Shown: positions 52,732-62,314 of the stretch, piece by piece | How the letters are laid out: every line of letters starts with the position of its first letter | Position numbering within the stretch: position 1 is the first letter of the stretch | DNA from: Clostridium beijerinckii | Lineage (GTDB): Bacteria; Bacillota; Clostridia; Clostridiales; Clostridiaceae | Direction of reading: 5' to 3' | DNA: 64,000 bases | NCBI RefSeq assembly: GCF_018223745.1 | Contig: NZ_CP073653.1 | Location: forward strand, 2,818,001 to 2,882,000 | Made by a program: the position numbers and the translations under genes | The notes under the pieces: generated by a model | The model's input: the letters and a program-made list of their open reading frames with translations, nothing else | What the model was told of the DNA's origin: nothing | Databases searched by the model: none

Positions 52732-53385
52732 TTGAAAATTTCAGTAGCAATAGATGGACCGGCTGGAGCAGGAAAAAGCACTATAGCAAAATTGGTTTCT
52801 AAGAGGTTTGATCTTATGTATATAAATACAGGAGCAATGTATAGAGCTGTGGCGCTAAAAGCACAAGAACAAAACTTGGAACCAGAAAATGTTCAAGAAA
52901 TTTGTAATATAATAAAAACTATGGAAATGCATTTTGAAAATGATGATTTGATTTTAAATGGCGAAAATATACAGGATAAAATAACTACTCCAAACATAAG
53001 TAGTATTGTATCTGGATATGCTAGTATTTCGGAAGTTAGAGCTATTCTTGTAAAACTTCAAAGAGAAATGTCAAGCAAATTTAGTGTAATAATGGATGGA
53101 AGAGATATTGGAACCGTTGTTCTAAAAGATGCAAATTTTAAGTTTTTCTTAACAGCTAGTCCAGAACAAAGAGCAACTAGGCGATTTAAAGAATTGCAAG
53201 AAAGAAATATAGAGTGTTCTTATGATCAAATACTAAAAGATATAATAGATAGAGATCATAAGGATACTCATAGGGCTACAGATCCGCTGAAAAAAGCAGA
53301 GGATGCAATTGAGATTGATTCTACTAATTTAGACATTAATGGTGTTGTTAATGTAATTGCAGAGTACATAGGAAAAGGAAAGTAA
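52732..53385 (+). CDS. cmk: Cytidylate kinase
   Basis: 217 residues with P-loop [10 protein letters not shown], Asn-Thr-Gly-Ala-Met-Tyr-Arg, Gly-Arg-Asp-Ile-Gly-Thr and Asp-Arg-Asp. It phosphorylates CMP and dCMP. It starts with TTG at 52732 after AGGAG. It ends 13 bases before ispH-rpsA, the usual clostridial cmk-ispH-rpsA order. Confidence 0.95.
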   Translation: MKISVAIDGPAGAGKSTIAKLVSKRFDLMYINTGAMYRAVALKAQEQNLEPENVQEICNIIKTMEMHFENDDLILNGENIQDKITTPNISSIVSGYASISEVRAILVKLQREMSSKFSVIMDGRDIGTVVLKDANFKFFLTASPEQRATRRFKELQERNIECSYDQILKDIIDRDHKDTHRATDPLKKAEDAIEIDSTNLDINGVVNVIAEYIGKGK

Positions 53386-53398
53386 CAAGGAGATAGTA

Positions 53399-55306
53399 AT
53401 GAGTAAAGTTATTCTAGCAAAAAATTCAGGTTTTTGCTTTGGAGTTCAAAGAGCTGTAAATGAAGCTATACGGATTCAAAAAGAACATAATTCGAAAATC
53501 TATACTTTAGGTCCTTTAATACATAATAATGATGTAGTAAAATATTTAGAAGAAAATAATATATTTTCTATAGAATTTGAAGAAATAGATAAATTAAATA
53601 AAGGGGATACTATTGTTATAAGATCTCATGGTGTATCTGAAACAGTTTTAGATACACTTGAACAAAAGGAACTAAAAGTCATAAATGCGACTTGTCCTTT
53701 TGTTGCTAATATTCAAAAAAAAGTTAAGAAATATTCAAAAGAAGGATATCATATAGTAATATTAGGAGATAAAAATCATCCAGAAGTCATTGGAATTAAT
53801 GGATGGTGTGATGATAAAGCAATTATCACTAAAGATGGTACTTTTGATGAAGAAAATATGCCGCATAAGGTATGTGTTGTATCTCAAACAACTGAAAAGA
53901 TGAAGAATTGGGAAGAAACACTGAAAAACTTAAGTTATGCAAGAGAAATATTAGCTTTTAACACAATTTGTGCAGCTACTGATGTTAGACAAAGAAGTAC
54001 GAATAAAATATCCCAAAAAACAGATGCTATGATAGTTATTGGCGGAAAAAATAGTTCGAATACTACTAAGTTATATCAAATTGCTAAAGAAAATTGTGAA
54101 AATACAATTCATATTGAAAACGCAAAAGATCTACCAATAAGTTTTATAAAAAATAATAATATAAACAAAATAGGAGTTACAGCTGGTGCATCAACACCAG
54201 ATTGGATTATTAGGGAGGTACTAGATATTATGAACACAGAAAATAATAATTTTGAAGATCAATTATCATTAATGAACGAATTAGACAAAAGATTTGTTAT
54301 TGGCGATGAGGTACAAGGAGAAATACTTTCAAAGACTAGAGATTCAGTTATAGTTTCACTTGTTGGATACAAGTCAGATGGAGTGATTCCATTTACAGAG
54401 TTATCTGCAAAAGAAGATCCACTAACATTTGCAGATAAACTTAATATAGGTGATACTATTAATGCAAAAGTTATAAAACTACAAAATAATGATGGGTATG
54501 TAGTATTATCAAGATTAGAATATGAAAGAGAAGAAGCTTTTAAAGAACTTGAAAAAATATATTCAGAAGGAACAACATTTGAAGTTAATGTTAAAGAAGC
54601 TAGAGAAAAAGGGATAGTAGCAGATTATAAGGGAGCTAGAATATTTATTCCAGCATCACAAATTGACATAAAGTTTACTAAAGATAAAAGTGAATATGTT
54701 GGGAAGAAATTAGAAGTTAAATTGATAGATTTTTCTCTAAAGAATCCTGTAAAATTAGTTGCTTCAAGAAGAGTTTTATTAGAAGAAAGCAAGAATTCTG
54801 AAGACGCAAAAGCTTGGGAGAGTTTTAATCTTGGGGATGTTATAAAAGGTGAAGTAAAAAGATTTACAGACTTTGGAGCTTTTGTGGAAGTCAATGGTAT
54901 AGATGGATTATTACATTTATCACAAATTTCTTGGAATCATATCAAAAAGGTAAGTGATGTATTAAAAGAAGGTCAAATTATTGATGTTAAGATTATTGGT
55001 CTTGATAAGGAAGCTAAAAAGCTATCTTTAAGCATTAAAGAACTTGTAGCTAAGCCTTGGGATAATGCTAAAGAAAAATATCCAGAAGGGTCTATTGTAC
55101 TTGGTAAAGTAGTTAGATTAAATGATTTTGGTGCTTTTGTAGAATTGGAGCCAGGAGTAGATGGGTTAGTTCATATATCAAAGATATCTCATAATAGAAT
55201 AGAGCACCCTTCTGAAGTTTTAAAAATTGGTGAAGAAATTAAAGCTAAGATATTAAGTGTTGATGAAGAAAATAAAAGAATAAGCTTAAGTATAAAAGAT
55301 GTATAA
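53399..55306 (+). CDS. ispH: Fusion of IspH (HMBPP reductase) and ribosomal protein S1
   Basis: 635 residues. Residues 1-280 are IspH, the last step of the MEP isoprenoid pathway, with [4Fe-4S] cysteines in Gly-Phe-Cys-Phe-Gly-Val, Ala-Thr-Cys-Pro-Phe and Thr-Ile-Cys-Ala-Ala-Thr, plus His in Pro-Leu-Ile-His-Asn and Ser-His-Gly. Residues about 295-635 hold four S1 RNA-binding repeats; the last two are the most canonical (Asp-Phe-Gly-Ala-Phe-Val-Glu). This fusion is known in clostridia. No gap or frameshift separates the parts. Confidence 0.95.
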   Translation: MSKVILAKNSGFCFGVQRAVNEAIRIQKEHNSKIYTLGPLIHNNDVVKYLEENNIFSIEFEEIDKLNKGDTIVIRSHGVSETVLDTLEQKELKVINATCPFVANIQKKVKKYSKEGYHIVILGDKNHPEVIGINGWCDDKAIITKDGTFDEENMPHKVCVVSQTTEKMKNWEETLKNLSYAREILAFNTICAATDVRQRSTNKISQKTDAMIVIGGKNSSNTTKLYQIAKENCENTIHIENAKDLPISFIKNNNINKIGVTAGASTPDWIIREVLDIMNTENNNFEDQLSLMNELDKRFVIGDEVQGEILSKTRDSVIVSLVGYKSDGVIPFTELSAKEDPLTFADKLNIGDTINAKVIKLQNNDGYVVLSRLEYEREEAFKELEKIYSEGTTFEVNVKEAREKGIVADYKGARIFIPASQIDIKFTKDKSEYVGKKLEVKLIDFSLKNPVKLVASRRVLLEESKNSEDAKAWESFNLGDVIKGEVKRFTDFGAFVEVNGIDGLLHLSQISWNHIKKVSDVLKEGQIIDVKIIGLDKEAKKLSLSIKELVAKPWDNAKEKYPEGSIVLGKVVRLNDFGAFVELEPGVDGLVHISKISHNRIEHPSEVLKIGEEIKAKILSVDEENKRISLSIKDV

Positions 55307-55315
55307 AACAAAAAA

Positions 55316-57184
55316 GGGGCTGTTGCAAAACTAACATAGTTAGTTTTGTAGCGGCTAATTTTTTTAGATATAAAAAATGTGAATTCCGAAGAACTCACAT
55401 TCATTGTATAATTTACTTATGCTAAAAACCAAATTACACAATAAAGATTATACTGAGATTAATGATAATTTTCAACTTATATTACCATTAAATCTAGAAA
55501 ATTTAATACCATCAGATGATTCAGTCCGCTTGCTAAGCCATGTATTGGAGGGATTAGATTACACGAAGTTGTATAAGGCGTACTCTTCCGTTGGAAGAAA
55601 ACCGGCAGTGGAACCTAAAATCATGTTCAAAATAATATCATATGCTTATTCTCAAAATATTTATTCAAGCAGAAAAATCGAAAAAGCATGTAAAAGAGAT
55701 ATAAATTTCAAATGGTTACTTCAATGTTATAAGGCACCGGATCATGCTACAATTAGTAGATTTCGCAAAGACTATATTTCAAATGAGGTAATTGAAGATT
55801 TATTTTATCAACAAGTTAATTATTTAGCAAATCAAAATGAAATACTATTTGAAAATGCATTTATTGATGGTACTAAAATCGAAGCGAATGCTAATCGTTA
55901 TACATTTGTTTGGAAAAAAACTATTTTAAAAAATGAAGAAAAAATGTTTGATAAAATTCTTGTTCTTTTAGAAAATATTAACCTTGGAGAATTAAAAAAA
56001 TTTACTGTTCAGAAAGAAACATTAATAGATGATATTGATAAAATTCTTCAATGGCTTGAATATGAAAAAAAGAAAAGAAACATAGAGTTTGTTCATGGAA
56101 TTGGTAAAAGAAAAACTAAAATTCAAAAGTGGACAGAACAACTATATGAATATAAAGAGAGACAAGAAAAATATAATTTGAGTAAAAAAATATTTTCAAA
56201 AAGAAATAGTTATTCTAAAACTGATCCAGACGCAACTTTCATGCATATGAAAGATGATCATATGAGAAATAGTCAATTAAAACCTGCATATAATGTGCAA
56301 ATCGCAGTTGAAAGTGAATACGTAACCGGTGTCGGAATATTTGATAATAGAAATGACATAGCAACATTAATACCTATGCTTAATAATATGAAAGAAAAAA
56401 TCGGTCGTAAATATCTTAATATAATTGCAGACTCAGGTTATGAAAGCGAAGAAAATTATTTATTCTTAGAATCAAATAAGCAAACTCCTTATATAAAACC
56501 ACAAACTTATGAGAAGTGGAAAAAAAGAAGTTTTAAAAATGATATAAGTAAGCGCGAAAATATGAAATATGACGCTGAATCGGATTTTTATATTTGTCAT
56601 AACAATAGAAAATTAATACCGACTTCTATTATTTATAGAAAATCCGCAAGTGGATACAAATCAGAAGTAACTGTGTATGAATGCGAAAATTGTGATAATT
56701 GCGATTACAAAGTAAAATGCACAAAAGCAAAAGGAAATAGAAAAATGCAGGTTTCAAAAACTTTTGTGGAAAAGCGTGAAATATCCTATAAAAATATTAC
56801 AACTGAATTTGGAACTAAATTAAGAATGAATAGATCTATTCAGGTCGAAGGAGCATTTGGAGTTCTAAAAAGTGATTATGAATTCAATAGATTTTTAACA
56901 CGTGGAAAAAATAGCGTTCAAACTGAATTTATTTTGCTTTGTTTTGGTTATAACATTAACAAATTACATTCAAAAATACAAAATGAAAAAACCCAGAATC
57001 ATCTTCATGAATTGAAACCTACTGCCTAATTATGGAATAAATTAACTAGGCTTATTTTAGTGCGCTTAAAAATCAGAAATCATTAAATAATTAATATTGT
57101 ATTTCAAATATTTAGAAGTTTGCTAGTTTAAACCGAAAAGGAGTATCGCTCCTGATTGAAATTTAATCATTTTGCGACACTCCC
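55316..57184 (+). mobile_element. IS1182-family insertion sequence, about 1.87 kb, apparently intact
   Basis: The left end GGGGCTGTTGCAAAAC (55316-55331) and right end ATTTTGCGACACTCCC (57169-57184) are imperfect terminal inverted repeats (12 of 16). Each end has a subterminal hairpin: CAAAACTAAC/GTTAGTTTTG at the left and AGGAG/CTCCT at the right. One full transposase lies inside. It sits between ispH-rpsA and the NUDIX gene. Flanking bases ACAAAAAA and TTTTTTGT are complementary, as if the element split a terminator. No clear target duplication was seen. Confidence 0.88.
55419..57029 (+). CDS. IS1182-family transposase
   Basis: 536 residues. The N-terminal domain has Arg-Lys-Pro-Ala-Val-Glu-Pro-Lys-Ile-Met and Ser-Ser-Arg-Lys-Ile-Glu; then comes Phe-Ile-Asp-Gly-Thr-Lys-Ile-Glu-Ala-Asn (first catalytic Asp), Ala-Asp-Ser-Gly-Tyr (second Asp) and Val-Glu-Gly-Ala-Phe-Gly-Val-Leu-Lys (catalytic Glu). 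A Cys-rich zinc segment precedes the last block. ATG 55419 is preferred to TTG 55404. No stop or frameshift interrupts it, so it may be active. Confidence 0.93.
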   Translation: MLKTKLHNKDYTEINDNFQLILPLNLENLIPSDDSVRLLSHVLEGLDYTKLYKAYSSVGRKPAVEPKIMFKIISYAYSQNIYSSRKIEKACKRDINFKWLLQCYKAPDHATISRFRKDYISNEVIEDLFYQQVNYLANQNEILFENAFIDGTKIEANANRYTFVWKKTILKNEEKMFDKILVLLENINLGELKKFTVQKETLIDDIDKILQWLEYEKKKRNIEFVHGIGKRKTKIQKWTEQLYEYKERQEKYNLSKKIFSKRNSYSKTDPDATFMHMKDDHMRNSQLKPAYNVQIAVESEYVTGVGIFDNRNDIATLIPMLNNMKEKIGRKYLNIIADSGYESEENYLFLESNKQTPYIKPQTYEKWKKRSFKNDISKRENMKYDAESDFYICHNNRKLIPTSIIYRKSASGYKSEVTVYECENCDNCDYKVKCTKAKGNRKMQVSKTFVEKREISYKNITTEFGTKLRMNRSIQVEGAFGVLKSDYEFNRFLTRGKNSVQTEFILLCFGYNINKLHSKIQNEKTQNHLHELKPTA

Positions 57185-57200
57185 TTTTTTGTTTTTTATG

Positions 57201-57239
57201 TAGAGTTAAAATAATTTTTATGAAATTATTTTAACTCTA
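57201..57239. terminator. 17-bp perfect hairpin after the insertion sequence
   Basis: TAGAGTTAAAATAATTT pairs with AAATTATTTTAACTCTA around a 5-base loop. It may be an old terminator or operator upstream of the NUDIX gene. Confidence 0.55.
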
Positions 57240-57377
57240 GAAATAGGTAAGGCATACGTAGATTTTAATTATATGCATAAGGTAAAGAATTGAAGTATAA
57301 TATTACTATGCGTAATGATTATTGGATATCTAAAGTTCGTAATATTTAAATTTTAATTGTTAGGAGGCTATATACTT

Positions 57378-57986
57378 ATGAAACAAAATAAAGTTACTAA
57401 AGTAAAATCTTTAGTAGAGACTAAGTTTTTGAGTTTATATGAAGCAGAGTATGAAAATAAAGTTGGAAATATAAGAACGTGGACAATAGCATCCAGAAAA
57501 AATAATGAAACTATACAAAAACAGTTTTTTGGAAATAAAGAAGATACGGCAGATGGTGCAATAATTGCAGCATACCATAAAGATGAAAATAAGATTGTTA
57601 TAATAAGACAATTTAGAATACCACTTAATGATTATGTTTATGAATTACCAGCAGGTCTCATCGATCCAGGGGAAGATTCTATTAGTACAATAAAAAGAGA
57701 GCTAATGGAAGAGACAGGTCTTAGGTTAGTTGAAGTTATCAATAATAAGAGTCTTGATAAGGTGTATGTTTCTGCAGGAATGACAGATGAATCGTTAGCT
57801 ATGGTTTATTGTACTTGTGAAGGCGAAATAAGTGATGAACACCTTGAAGACGATGAATGTATTGAGGCACTTCTAATATCTCAAGATGAAGCTAAAGAAC
57901 TTATACAGAGTAAGGAGAAATTTGACATTAAATGTTTTTTGCTCCTTCAAAGTTTTGCTTTGCTAGGAAAAAAAGTATTTCAATAA
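57378..57986 (+). CDS. NUDIX hydrolase, ADP-ribose pyrophosphatase type
   Basis: 202 residues. The Nudix box runs from Gly-Leu-Ile-Asp-Pro-Gly-Glu through Arg-Glu-Leu-Met-Glu-Glu-Thr-Gly-Leu, a full GX5EX7REUXEEXGU match. Ala-Gly at the box entrance and the Gly-Met-Thr-Asp-Glu stretch fit ADP-ribose pyrophosphatases. The frame opens at 57357, but ATG 57378 follows AGGAGG. Confidence 0.9.
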   Translation: MKQNKVTKVKSLVETKFLSLYEAEYENKVGNIRTWTIASRKNNETIQKQFFGNKEDTADGAIIAAYHKDENKIVIIRQFRIPLNDYVYELPAGLIDPGEDSISTIKRELMEETGLRLVEVINNKSLDKVYVSAGMTDESLAMVYCTCEGEISDEHLEDDECIEALLISQDEAKELIQSKEKFDIKCFLLLQSFALLGKKVFQ

Positions 57987-58030
57987 TAAAAAACTGGTCT
58001 ACACTTTTTTGTGTAGACCAGTTTTTTATT
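57984..58030. terminator. Bidirectional terminator
   Basis: AAAAAACTGGTCTACAC and GTGTAGACCAGTTTTTT pair perfectly around TTTTTT. Confidence 0.92.
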
Positions 58031-58142
58031 ATAAGTTTTTGTAGATAATAAATTTACGCTTAAAGATCTAATAAACAGAGTCTTTAATTAAGTTTAGAGT
58101 GTAGAAAATTAATTAAAATATATGGATTCATATATTTTAATA

Positions 58143-59435
58143 TTATTTAATTACTGAATTTAAACCGAAATATAATAAGAAAATAAATGATGTAAAATAC
58201 ATCAGAATAGATACTTCTTTTCCTTTTTTATAACACAGCTTGCAAATAGGATACAATATAAAGCCTAATGCTATACCATCAACAATGCTATATGTTAATG
58301 GAATTAATATTATTGTCATAAAACTAGGGAATAGTTCGCTTAAATCATTAAAGTTCAAATTCTTTAAGTTCTGACTCATTAAACAGCCTATTATAATTAA
58401 AATAGGAGCTAAAGCTACATCTGGTATGATAGAAATAAACGGTATAAAAAAAATTGATAGAAGAAATAGTATACCAGAAATTAATGAAACTAAACCTGTT
58501 CGTCCTCCAGCTGTTATTCCTGCAGTTCCTTCAACTGTTGATACAGAAGGGCTTGAACCAAAAAGTGCACATCCAATTGTAGATAATGATACTGCTATCA
58601 TAGCGTTAGAGGTTTTGTCTGATTTTTTTAGTATTCCTGAAACCTGGCTATGAAGTATCCCAATATTCTCAAAAACAAGTACTAAAGTTAATGAAAATGT
58701 TCCAACCCAAAATTTAATTGTATTTATTCCACTAAAATCTAATTTGAAAAGTATATTACTATATTCATTAAAATTTGGCATAGTATAACTTATACCTTGT
58801 GTTTCAACGATACCAAGCTTTATGCAAAATATAGTTCCGACTATAATTGAAATTAAAAAGCTTCCAGGTATATTTTTAAGGAATAAAATTAATGTTAGAA
58901 TCATTATGAATATAAAGGCTAGTACTTGAATACTTGTAATATCTCCAAGTTTTAACATAGTAGAAGAATCAGATACTATAATTTTAGATTTTTGAAATCC
59001 AACAAAAGTTATAAATAAACCAATTCCTACTGTAATAGATTCTTTTAAATTTTGAGGAATAGCTTCAATAATAAACTTTGATAATGGAGTTGTTGCTATA
59101 AGTACAAATATTAATCCTGAGACAAAAACTGAAGCTAATGCTTGGCAATAATTTAAGCCTAGAGTATGAACTATTGTATATGTGAATAATGCATTAATTC
59201 CCATACCAGGCATAATTATAAGTGGAGTATTACTTATTAAAGCAATTAACAAGCAACCTACAGCTGATGATATTGCTGTAGCGATGATTAGAGGCTCCAT
59301 AGAAATGCCACCATCACTTAATATACTGGCATTGACGATAATGATGTAAACTGCAGCAACAAAAGAAGTCAGCGCTGCTATAGTTTCGCTTTTAATTGTA
59401 ACATTGTTTTCTTTTAATTTAAAAAATCTTTCCAT
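58143..59435 (-). CDS. Purine permease, NCS2 family (AzgA/PbuG type)
   Basis: 430 residues with about 13 spans. Ala-Ala-Leu-Thr-Ser-Phe near the N-terminus, Pro-Gly-Met-Gly-Ile-Asn-Ala-Leu-Phe-Thr-Tyr and Val-Ser-Thr-Val-Glu-Gly-Thr-Ala-Gly are typical for adenine/guanine/hypoxanthine permeases. No purine riboswitch was found in the short leader. It is a single gene with its own promoter. Confidence 0.92.
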   Translation of the reverse strand: MERFFKLKENNVTIKSETIAALTSFVAAVYIIIVNASILSDGGISMEPLIIATAISSAVGCLLIALISNTPLIIMPGMGINALFTYTIVHTLGLNYCQALASVFVSGLIFVLIATTPLSKFIIEAIPQNLKESITVGIGLFITFVGFQKSKIIVSDSSTMLKLGDITSIQVLAFIFIMILTLILFLKNIPGSFLISIIVGTIFCIKLGIVETQGISYTMPNFNEYSNILFKLDFSGINTIKFWVGTFSLTLVLVFENIGILHSQVSGILKKSDKTSNAMIAVSLSTIGCALFGSSPSVSTVEGTAGITAGGRTGLVSLISGILFLLSIFFIPFISIIPDVALAPILIIIGCLMSQNLKNLNFNDLSELFPSFMTIILIPLTYSIVDGIALGFILYPICKLCYKKGKEVSILMYFTSFIFLLYFGLNSVIK

Positions 59436-59439
59436 CCTT

Positions 59440-59486
59440 TCAACCTATCTTTCATAACTCCCTCACCCTCCCACGCTAAAATGCGC
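59440..59486 (-). other. G-rich leader of the purine permease
   Basis: On the minus strand the leader contains GTGGGAGGGTGAGGGAG, which is very unusual for this AT-rich sequence, next to a self-complementary ATGCGCAT. It has three G-triplets plus a GG, short of a classic quadruplex. No known riboswitch consensus was matched. Confidence 0.35.
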
Positions 59487-59492
59487 ATATTA

Positions 59493-59520
59493 ATTATAAC
59501 ATCATTATCATTTATGTCAA
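59493..59520 (-). promoter_or_regulatory. Promoter of the purine permease gene
   Basis: On the minus strand TTGACA (complement of 59515-59520), a 16-base spacer and TATAAT (complement of 59493-59498). Confidence 0.8.
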
Positions 59521-59735
59521 CTTTTATATATAGCTTGAAATCTTATACAATTCATTTATACTCCATAGTATTGCATGAGAATAATAAAATAATATTTAAT
59601 CACAAATTTTGAAGAATATATTTATAATCGATCCTTACGTATACACATTGTGATTTAAATAAGAAAAGAATAGTAAAACAACACTAAGAGTAGTAATATA
59701 TTACTATACGTATTTTATAAAGGGGGCATACAAGT

Positions 59736-61055
59736 ATGTATACAGAATTTGAACAAATAAACAAAGCAAGCATAATGATAAATTCATTATGTATTTTTAA
59801 GAATCTAAAAGATGACAGTGTTTTATTAAAATATAAGACGCTACTAAAGTACCTTAATAGTAAGGATATATCAGTGGAAGAGGGCATTGAATTATATACT
59901 GATTTTATTTATGAACTATTAAACAAAGCTGATGGAAAATCATTAAAAAAGTATATAATTGATATGATTTTTCTCGATAATAATCCATTTACTAAAATAA
60001 TTGACGAACAAAATTCATGTGATAAACTTTTTAATCAAGTGCATTATGAGTTAAATGCTTTGCAGTACATATCTAGTATAGAATCTTCTGCGATTAAAGA
60101 TGCTATAATTATTAAAGGAAACGTTAAAGAGTTTGAAATAGGTATAGTTAAGTCGCTTATGGATTTTGATTCTGACTTGGAATGTAATATCTCAAGCAAA
60201 GCTATTGATAAGTTAAAGGTAAATATATTAAAGTGTGATAATTGGGGAGATGCATTGGAGAGCGTTGTAGAATTCTACAAGCAATATGGGACTGGCATAT
60301 TTGGGGAGTATAGAGCGTTTGTATGGGAACACGAAGATGGAGCACCTTATCTTAGAGGTATTGAATCACCAGATCCAGTTAGGCTAGAAAACTTAGTAGG
60401 GTATGAATATCAAAAAGAGATTATAATAGATAATACAAAACAGTTTTTAAATGGATATCAAGCGAATAATATGCTACTATATGGATCAAGAGGAACTGGT
60501 AAATCTTCAACTGTAAAAGCTATTATAAATGAGTATTACAATGATGGCTTAAGGCTTATTGAAGTTGATAAAAATAAATTATGCGATTTTACGAAGATAA
60601 TTAGGATACTTAAAAGTAAGAATTTAAAATTTATAATTTTTGTTGATGATTTAGTATTTGAAGAAGGAGAAGCTAGTTATTCAGCTTTAAAGACAATATT
60701 AGAAGGTGGAGTAGAGAATAGATCAAACAATATTCTAATTTATGCAACAACCAATCGAAAACACCTAGTAAAAGAAACATTTAGCGAAAGATCTGGTGAT
60801 GATGTGCATGCTAATGACACAATTGAAGAAAAACTTTCTCTAGCAGATAGATTTGGTATGACTGTATCGTTCTATTCGCCTGATCAGAAAGAATTCTTAA
60901 AGATAATAGATGGAGTAGCAGAAGCAAGAGGGATTAAAGTTGAGAAGGAATATTTGCATGCAGAAGCATTGAAATGGGTAAGATGGTATAATGCTCGTTC
61001 ACCACGAACAGCAATTCAATTTATAAATTGGCTAGAGGGCACATTGAAACAGTAA
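59736..61055 (+). CDS. DUF815 AAA+ ATPase
   Basis: 439 residues. The N-terminal 180 residues are helical and poorly conserved. The ATPase part has Walker A Gly-Ser-Arg-Gly-Thr-Gly-Lys-Ser-Ser, Walker B Ile-Ile-Phe-Val-Asp-Asp-Leu, sensor-like Tyr-Ala-Thr-Thr-Asn-Arg and Leu-Ala-Asp-Arg-Phe-Gly. These match DUF815, a widespread AAA+ family of unknown role. Start has AAAGGGGG. It is a single gene. Confidence 0.9.
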   Translation: MYTEFEQINKASIMINSLCIFKNLKDDSVLLKYKTLLKYLNSKDISVEEGIELYTDFIYELLNKADGKSLKKYIIDMIFLDNNPFTKIIDEQNSCDKLFNQVHYELNALQYISSIESSAIKDAIIIKGNVKEFEIGIVKSLMDFDSDLECNISSKAIDKLKVNILKCDNWGDALESVVEFYKQYGTGIFGEYRAFVWEHEDGAPYLRGIESPDPVRLENLVGYEYQKEIIIDNTKQFLNGYQANNMLLYGSRGTGKSSTVKAIINEYYNDGLRLIEVDKNKLCDFTKIIRILKSKNLKFIIFVDDLVFEEGEASYSALKTILEGGVENRSNNILIYATTNRKHLVKETFSERSGDDVHANDTIEEKLSLADRFGMTVSFYSPDQKEFLKIIDGVAEARGIKVEKEYLHAEALKWVRWYNARSPRTAIQFINWLEGTLKQ

Positions 61056-61120
61056 CTTTATATTAAAAGTTTGTGATTTGTTTTGGAATATTCTATAACT
61101 TTTTAGCTAATAAAGTGATA

Positions 61121-61160
61121 AGAGCTAGTAAAGAATTCTTTACTAGCTCTGTATTTTTTA
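61121..61160. terminator. 30-bp perfect palindrome, bidirectional terminator
   Basis: Bases 61121-61150 read the same on both strands (AGAGCTAGTAAAGAA then its inverse) and are followed by GTATTTTTTAT. It separates the convergent ATPase and ferritin genes. Confidence 0.8.
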
Positions 61161-61167
61161 TAATAAT

Positions 61168-61683
61168 TTAAGCATTAGTTGTTGTAGGGGGCGTATATAC
61201 TCTTGTAGCAAGTTCGTCGTCTAACATATACAATGCTGCAGAGTTATTTTCGCATCTCCTAATCTTTTTGATTATAGTGTTAAATGTATTTTCTTCTTCA
61301 ACTTGCTCGTTAATAAACCAATTAAGTAAACCGATTGTTGAATGTTCTTTTTCCTCAGTAGCTATATCTGCAATTTTATATAGCCTGCTAGTAACCATTT
61401 GCTCATGTTCATAACCTGCCTCAAAGACATTTAGGATATTGCCAAAATCAGAATGTGGTTTTTCAATTTGTTCTAAAGTTACAGTTCCATTTTTCTGAAA
61501 TATGTAATCATAGAATTTCATGGCATGAAATAATTCCTCCTGAGATTGAACTTTAAAGAAATTAGCAAACCCACTTAGATCAATAGATTCGCAGTAAGAA
61601 GCCATTGATAAATAAGTATAGGCTGAATAAATTTCAAAATTAACTTGTTCATTTAGCTTTGCGATCAGTTTTTCACTTAACAT
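61168..61683 (-). CDS. ftnA: Ferritin (non-heme)
   Basis: 171 residues of the four-helix ferritin fold. Glu-Ile-Tyr-Ser-Ala-Tyr-Thr-Tyr (first ferroxidase Glu), Gln-Glu-Glu-Leu-Phe-His-Ala (Glu-X2-His type) and Phe-Ile-Asn-Glu-Gln-Val-Glu-Glu-Glu supply metal ligands. It stores iron, complementing the feo genes of the window. The frame extends 13 codons upstream, but ATG 61683 follows GGGAGG. Confidence 0.93.
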   Translation of the reverse strand: MLSEKLIAKLNEQVNFEIYSAYTYLSMASYCESIDLSGFANFFKVQSQEELFHAMKFYDYIFQKNGTVTLEQIEKPHSDFGNILNVFEAGYEHEQMVTSRLYKIADIATEEKEHSTIGLLNWFINEQVEEENTFNTIIKKIRRCENNSAALYMLDDELATRVYTPPTTTNA

Positions 61684-61906
61684 ACTAATACCTCCCATAA
61701 ATAAAAATATTATCATTAACATAATTTTAAAAAATCCAGAAAAACTATACCCTATAGCATAAAAGTTTAACTTTATATTCTGAAATTTTTAACTATATAT
61801 TAATATATTACATCATATAACATAATTTATCAAATAATATTTATTATTATGTTACATAAGTATTATTGCAAAACTAATAATATAAATAAGAGAGGAGATG
61901 ATATAA

Positions 61907-62050
61907 TTGACATATAAAAAGAAGGGAAAATCGATACAAAAAACTGGAGATATGTCGCAATCTAAAGTTAAATCTTTTGTTGAGAGAGAAGAAACAACAA
62001 ACAAGGTGGTATCTAGGGGGAGAGATATTACAATTAATCAAAAACATTAA
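61907..62050 (+). CDS. Small basic protein, 47 residues
   Basis: TTG 61907 follows AGAGGAG; 47 codons end at TAA 62048-62050. The protein begins Lys-Lys-Lys-Gly-Lys and continues with Ser/Lys/Glu/Thr-rich sequence (Lys-Ser-Phe-Val-Glu-Arg-Glu), without membrane segments. No family recognised. It is followed by a very long hairpin. Confidence 0.55.
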   Translation: MTYKKKGKSIQKTGDMSQSKVKSFVEREETTNKVVSRGRDITINQKH

Positions 62051-62057
62051 AATTTAA

Positions 62058-62143
62058 TCTATCTCAAAATATTAAGTAAAAATTAATAGAAATTTAGTAG
62101 AATTCCATTCTACTAAATTTACTTACATATATTTTGAGATAGA
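62058..62143. repeat. Nested 86-bp inverted repeat
   Basis: Outer arms TCTATCTCAAAATAT (62058-62072) and ATATTTTGAGATAGA (62129-62143) are perfect. Inside, TAAGTAAA faces TTTACTTA, and AAATTTAGTAGAAT (62090-62103) faces ATTCTACTAAATTT (62107-62120) with a 3-base loop. The nearly continuous stem of about 40 bp could be a terminator for the 47-residue ORF or a small palindromic element. Confidence 0.75.
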
Positions 62144-62314
62144 AATTTTCCTATTATAAAGATTTATCTAGTTTTATATGATAGAATTAGATAAATATAG
62201 AAAGAATTAAGGAGGACAAGTTATAAAAAAGTTATTATTATTTTATTAATATATAATACATTGTTATTGTAAACTACTAAAAATATTTATTTGTAATACG
62301 GAAGGATAGATAAA
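62144..62314 (+). other. Short gap with a ribosome site lacking a start codon
   Basis: AGGAGGACAAG (62210-62220) is followed by ATA-AAA-AAG-TTA-TTA-TTA-TTT-TAT-TAA, which looks like a signal-peptide start whose ATG has become ATA. This may be a remnant of a small secreted protein. Confidence 0.3.

Noticed and set aside
59436-59735. Purine riboswitch upstream of the NCS2 permease
   Set aside because: The leader between promoter and start is about 50 bases and lacks the conserved purine aptamer core.
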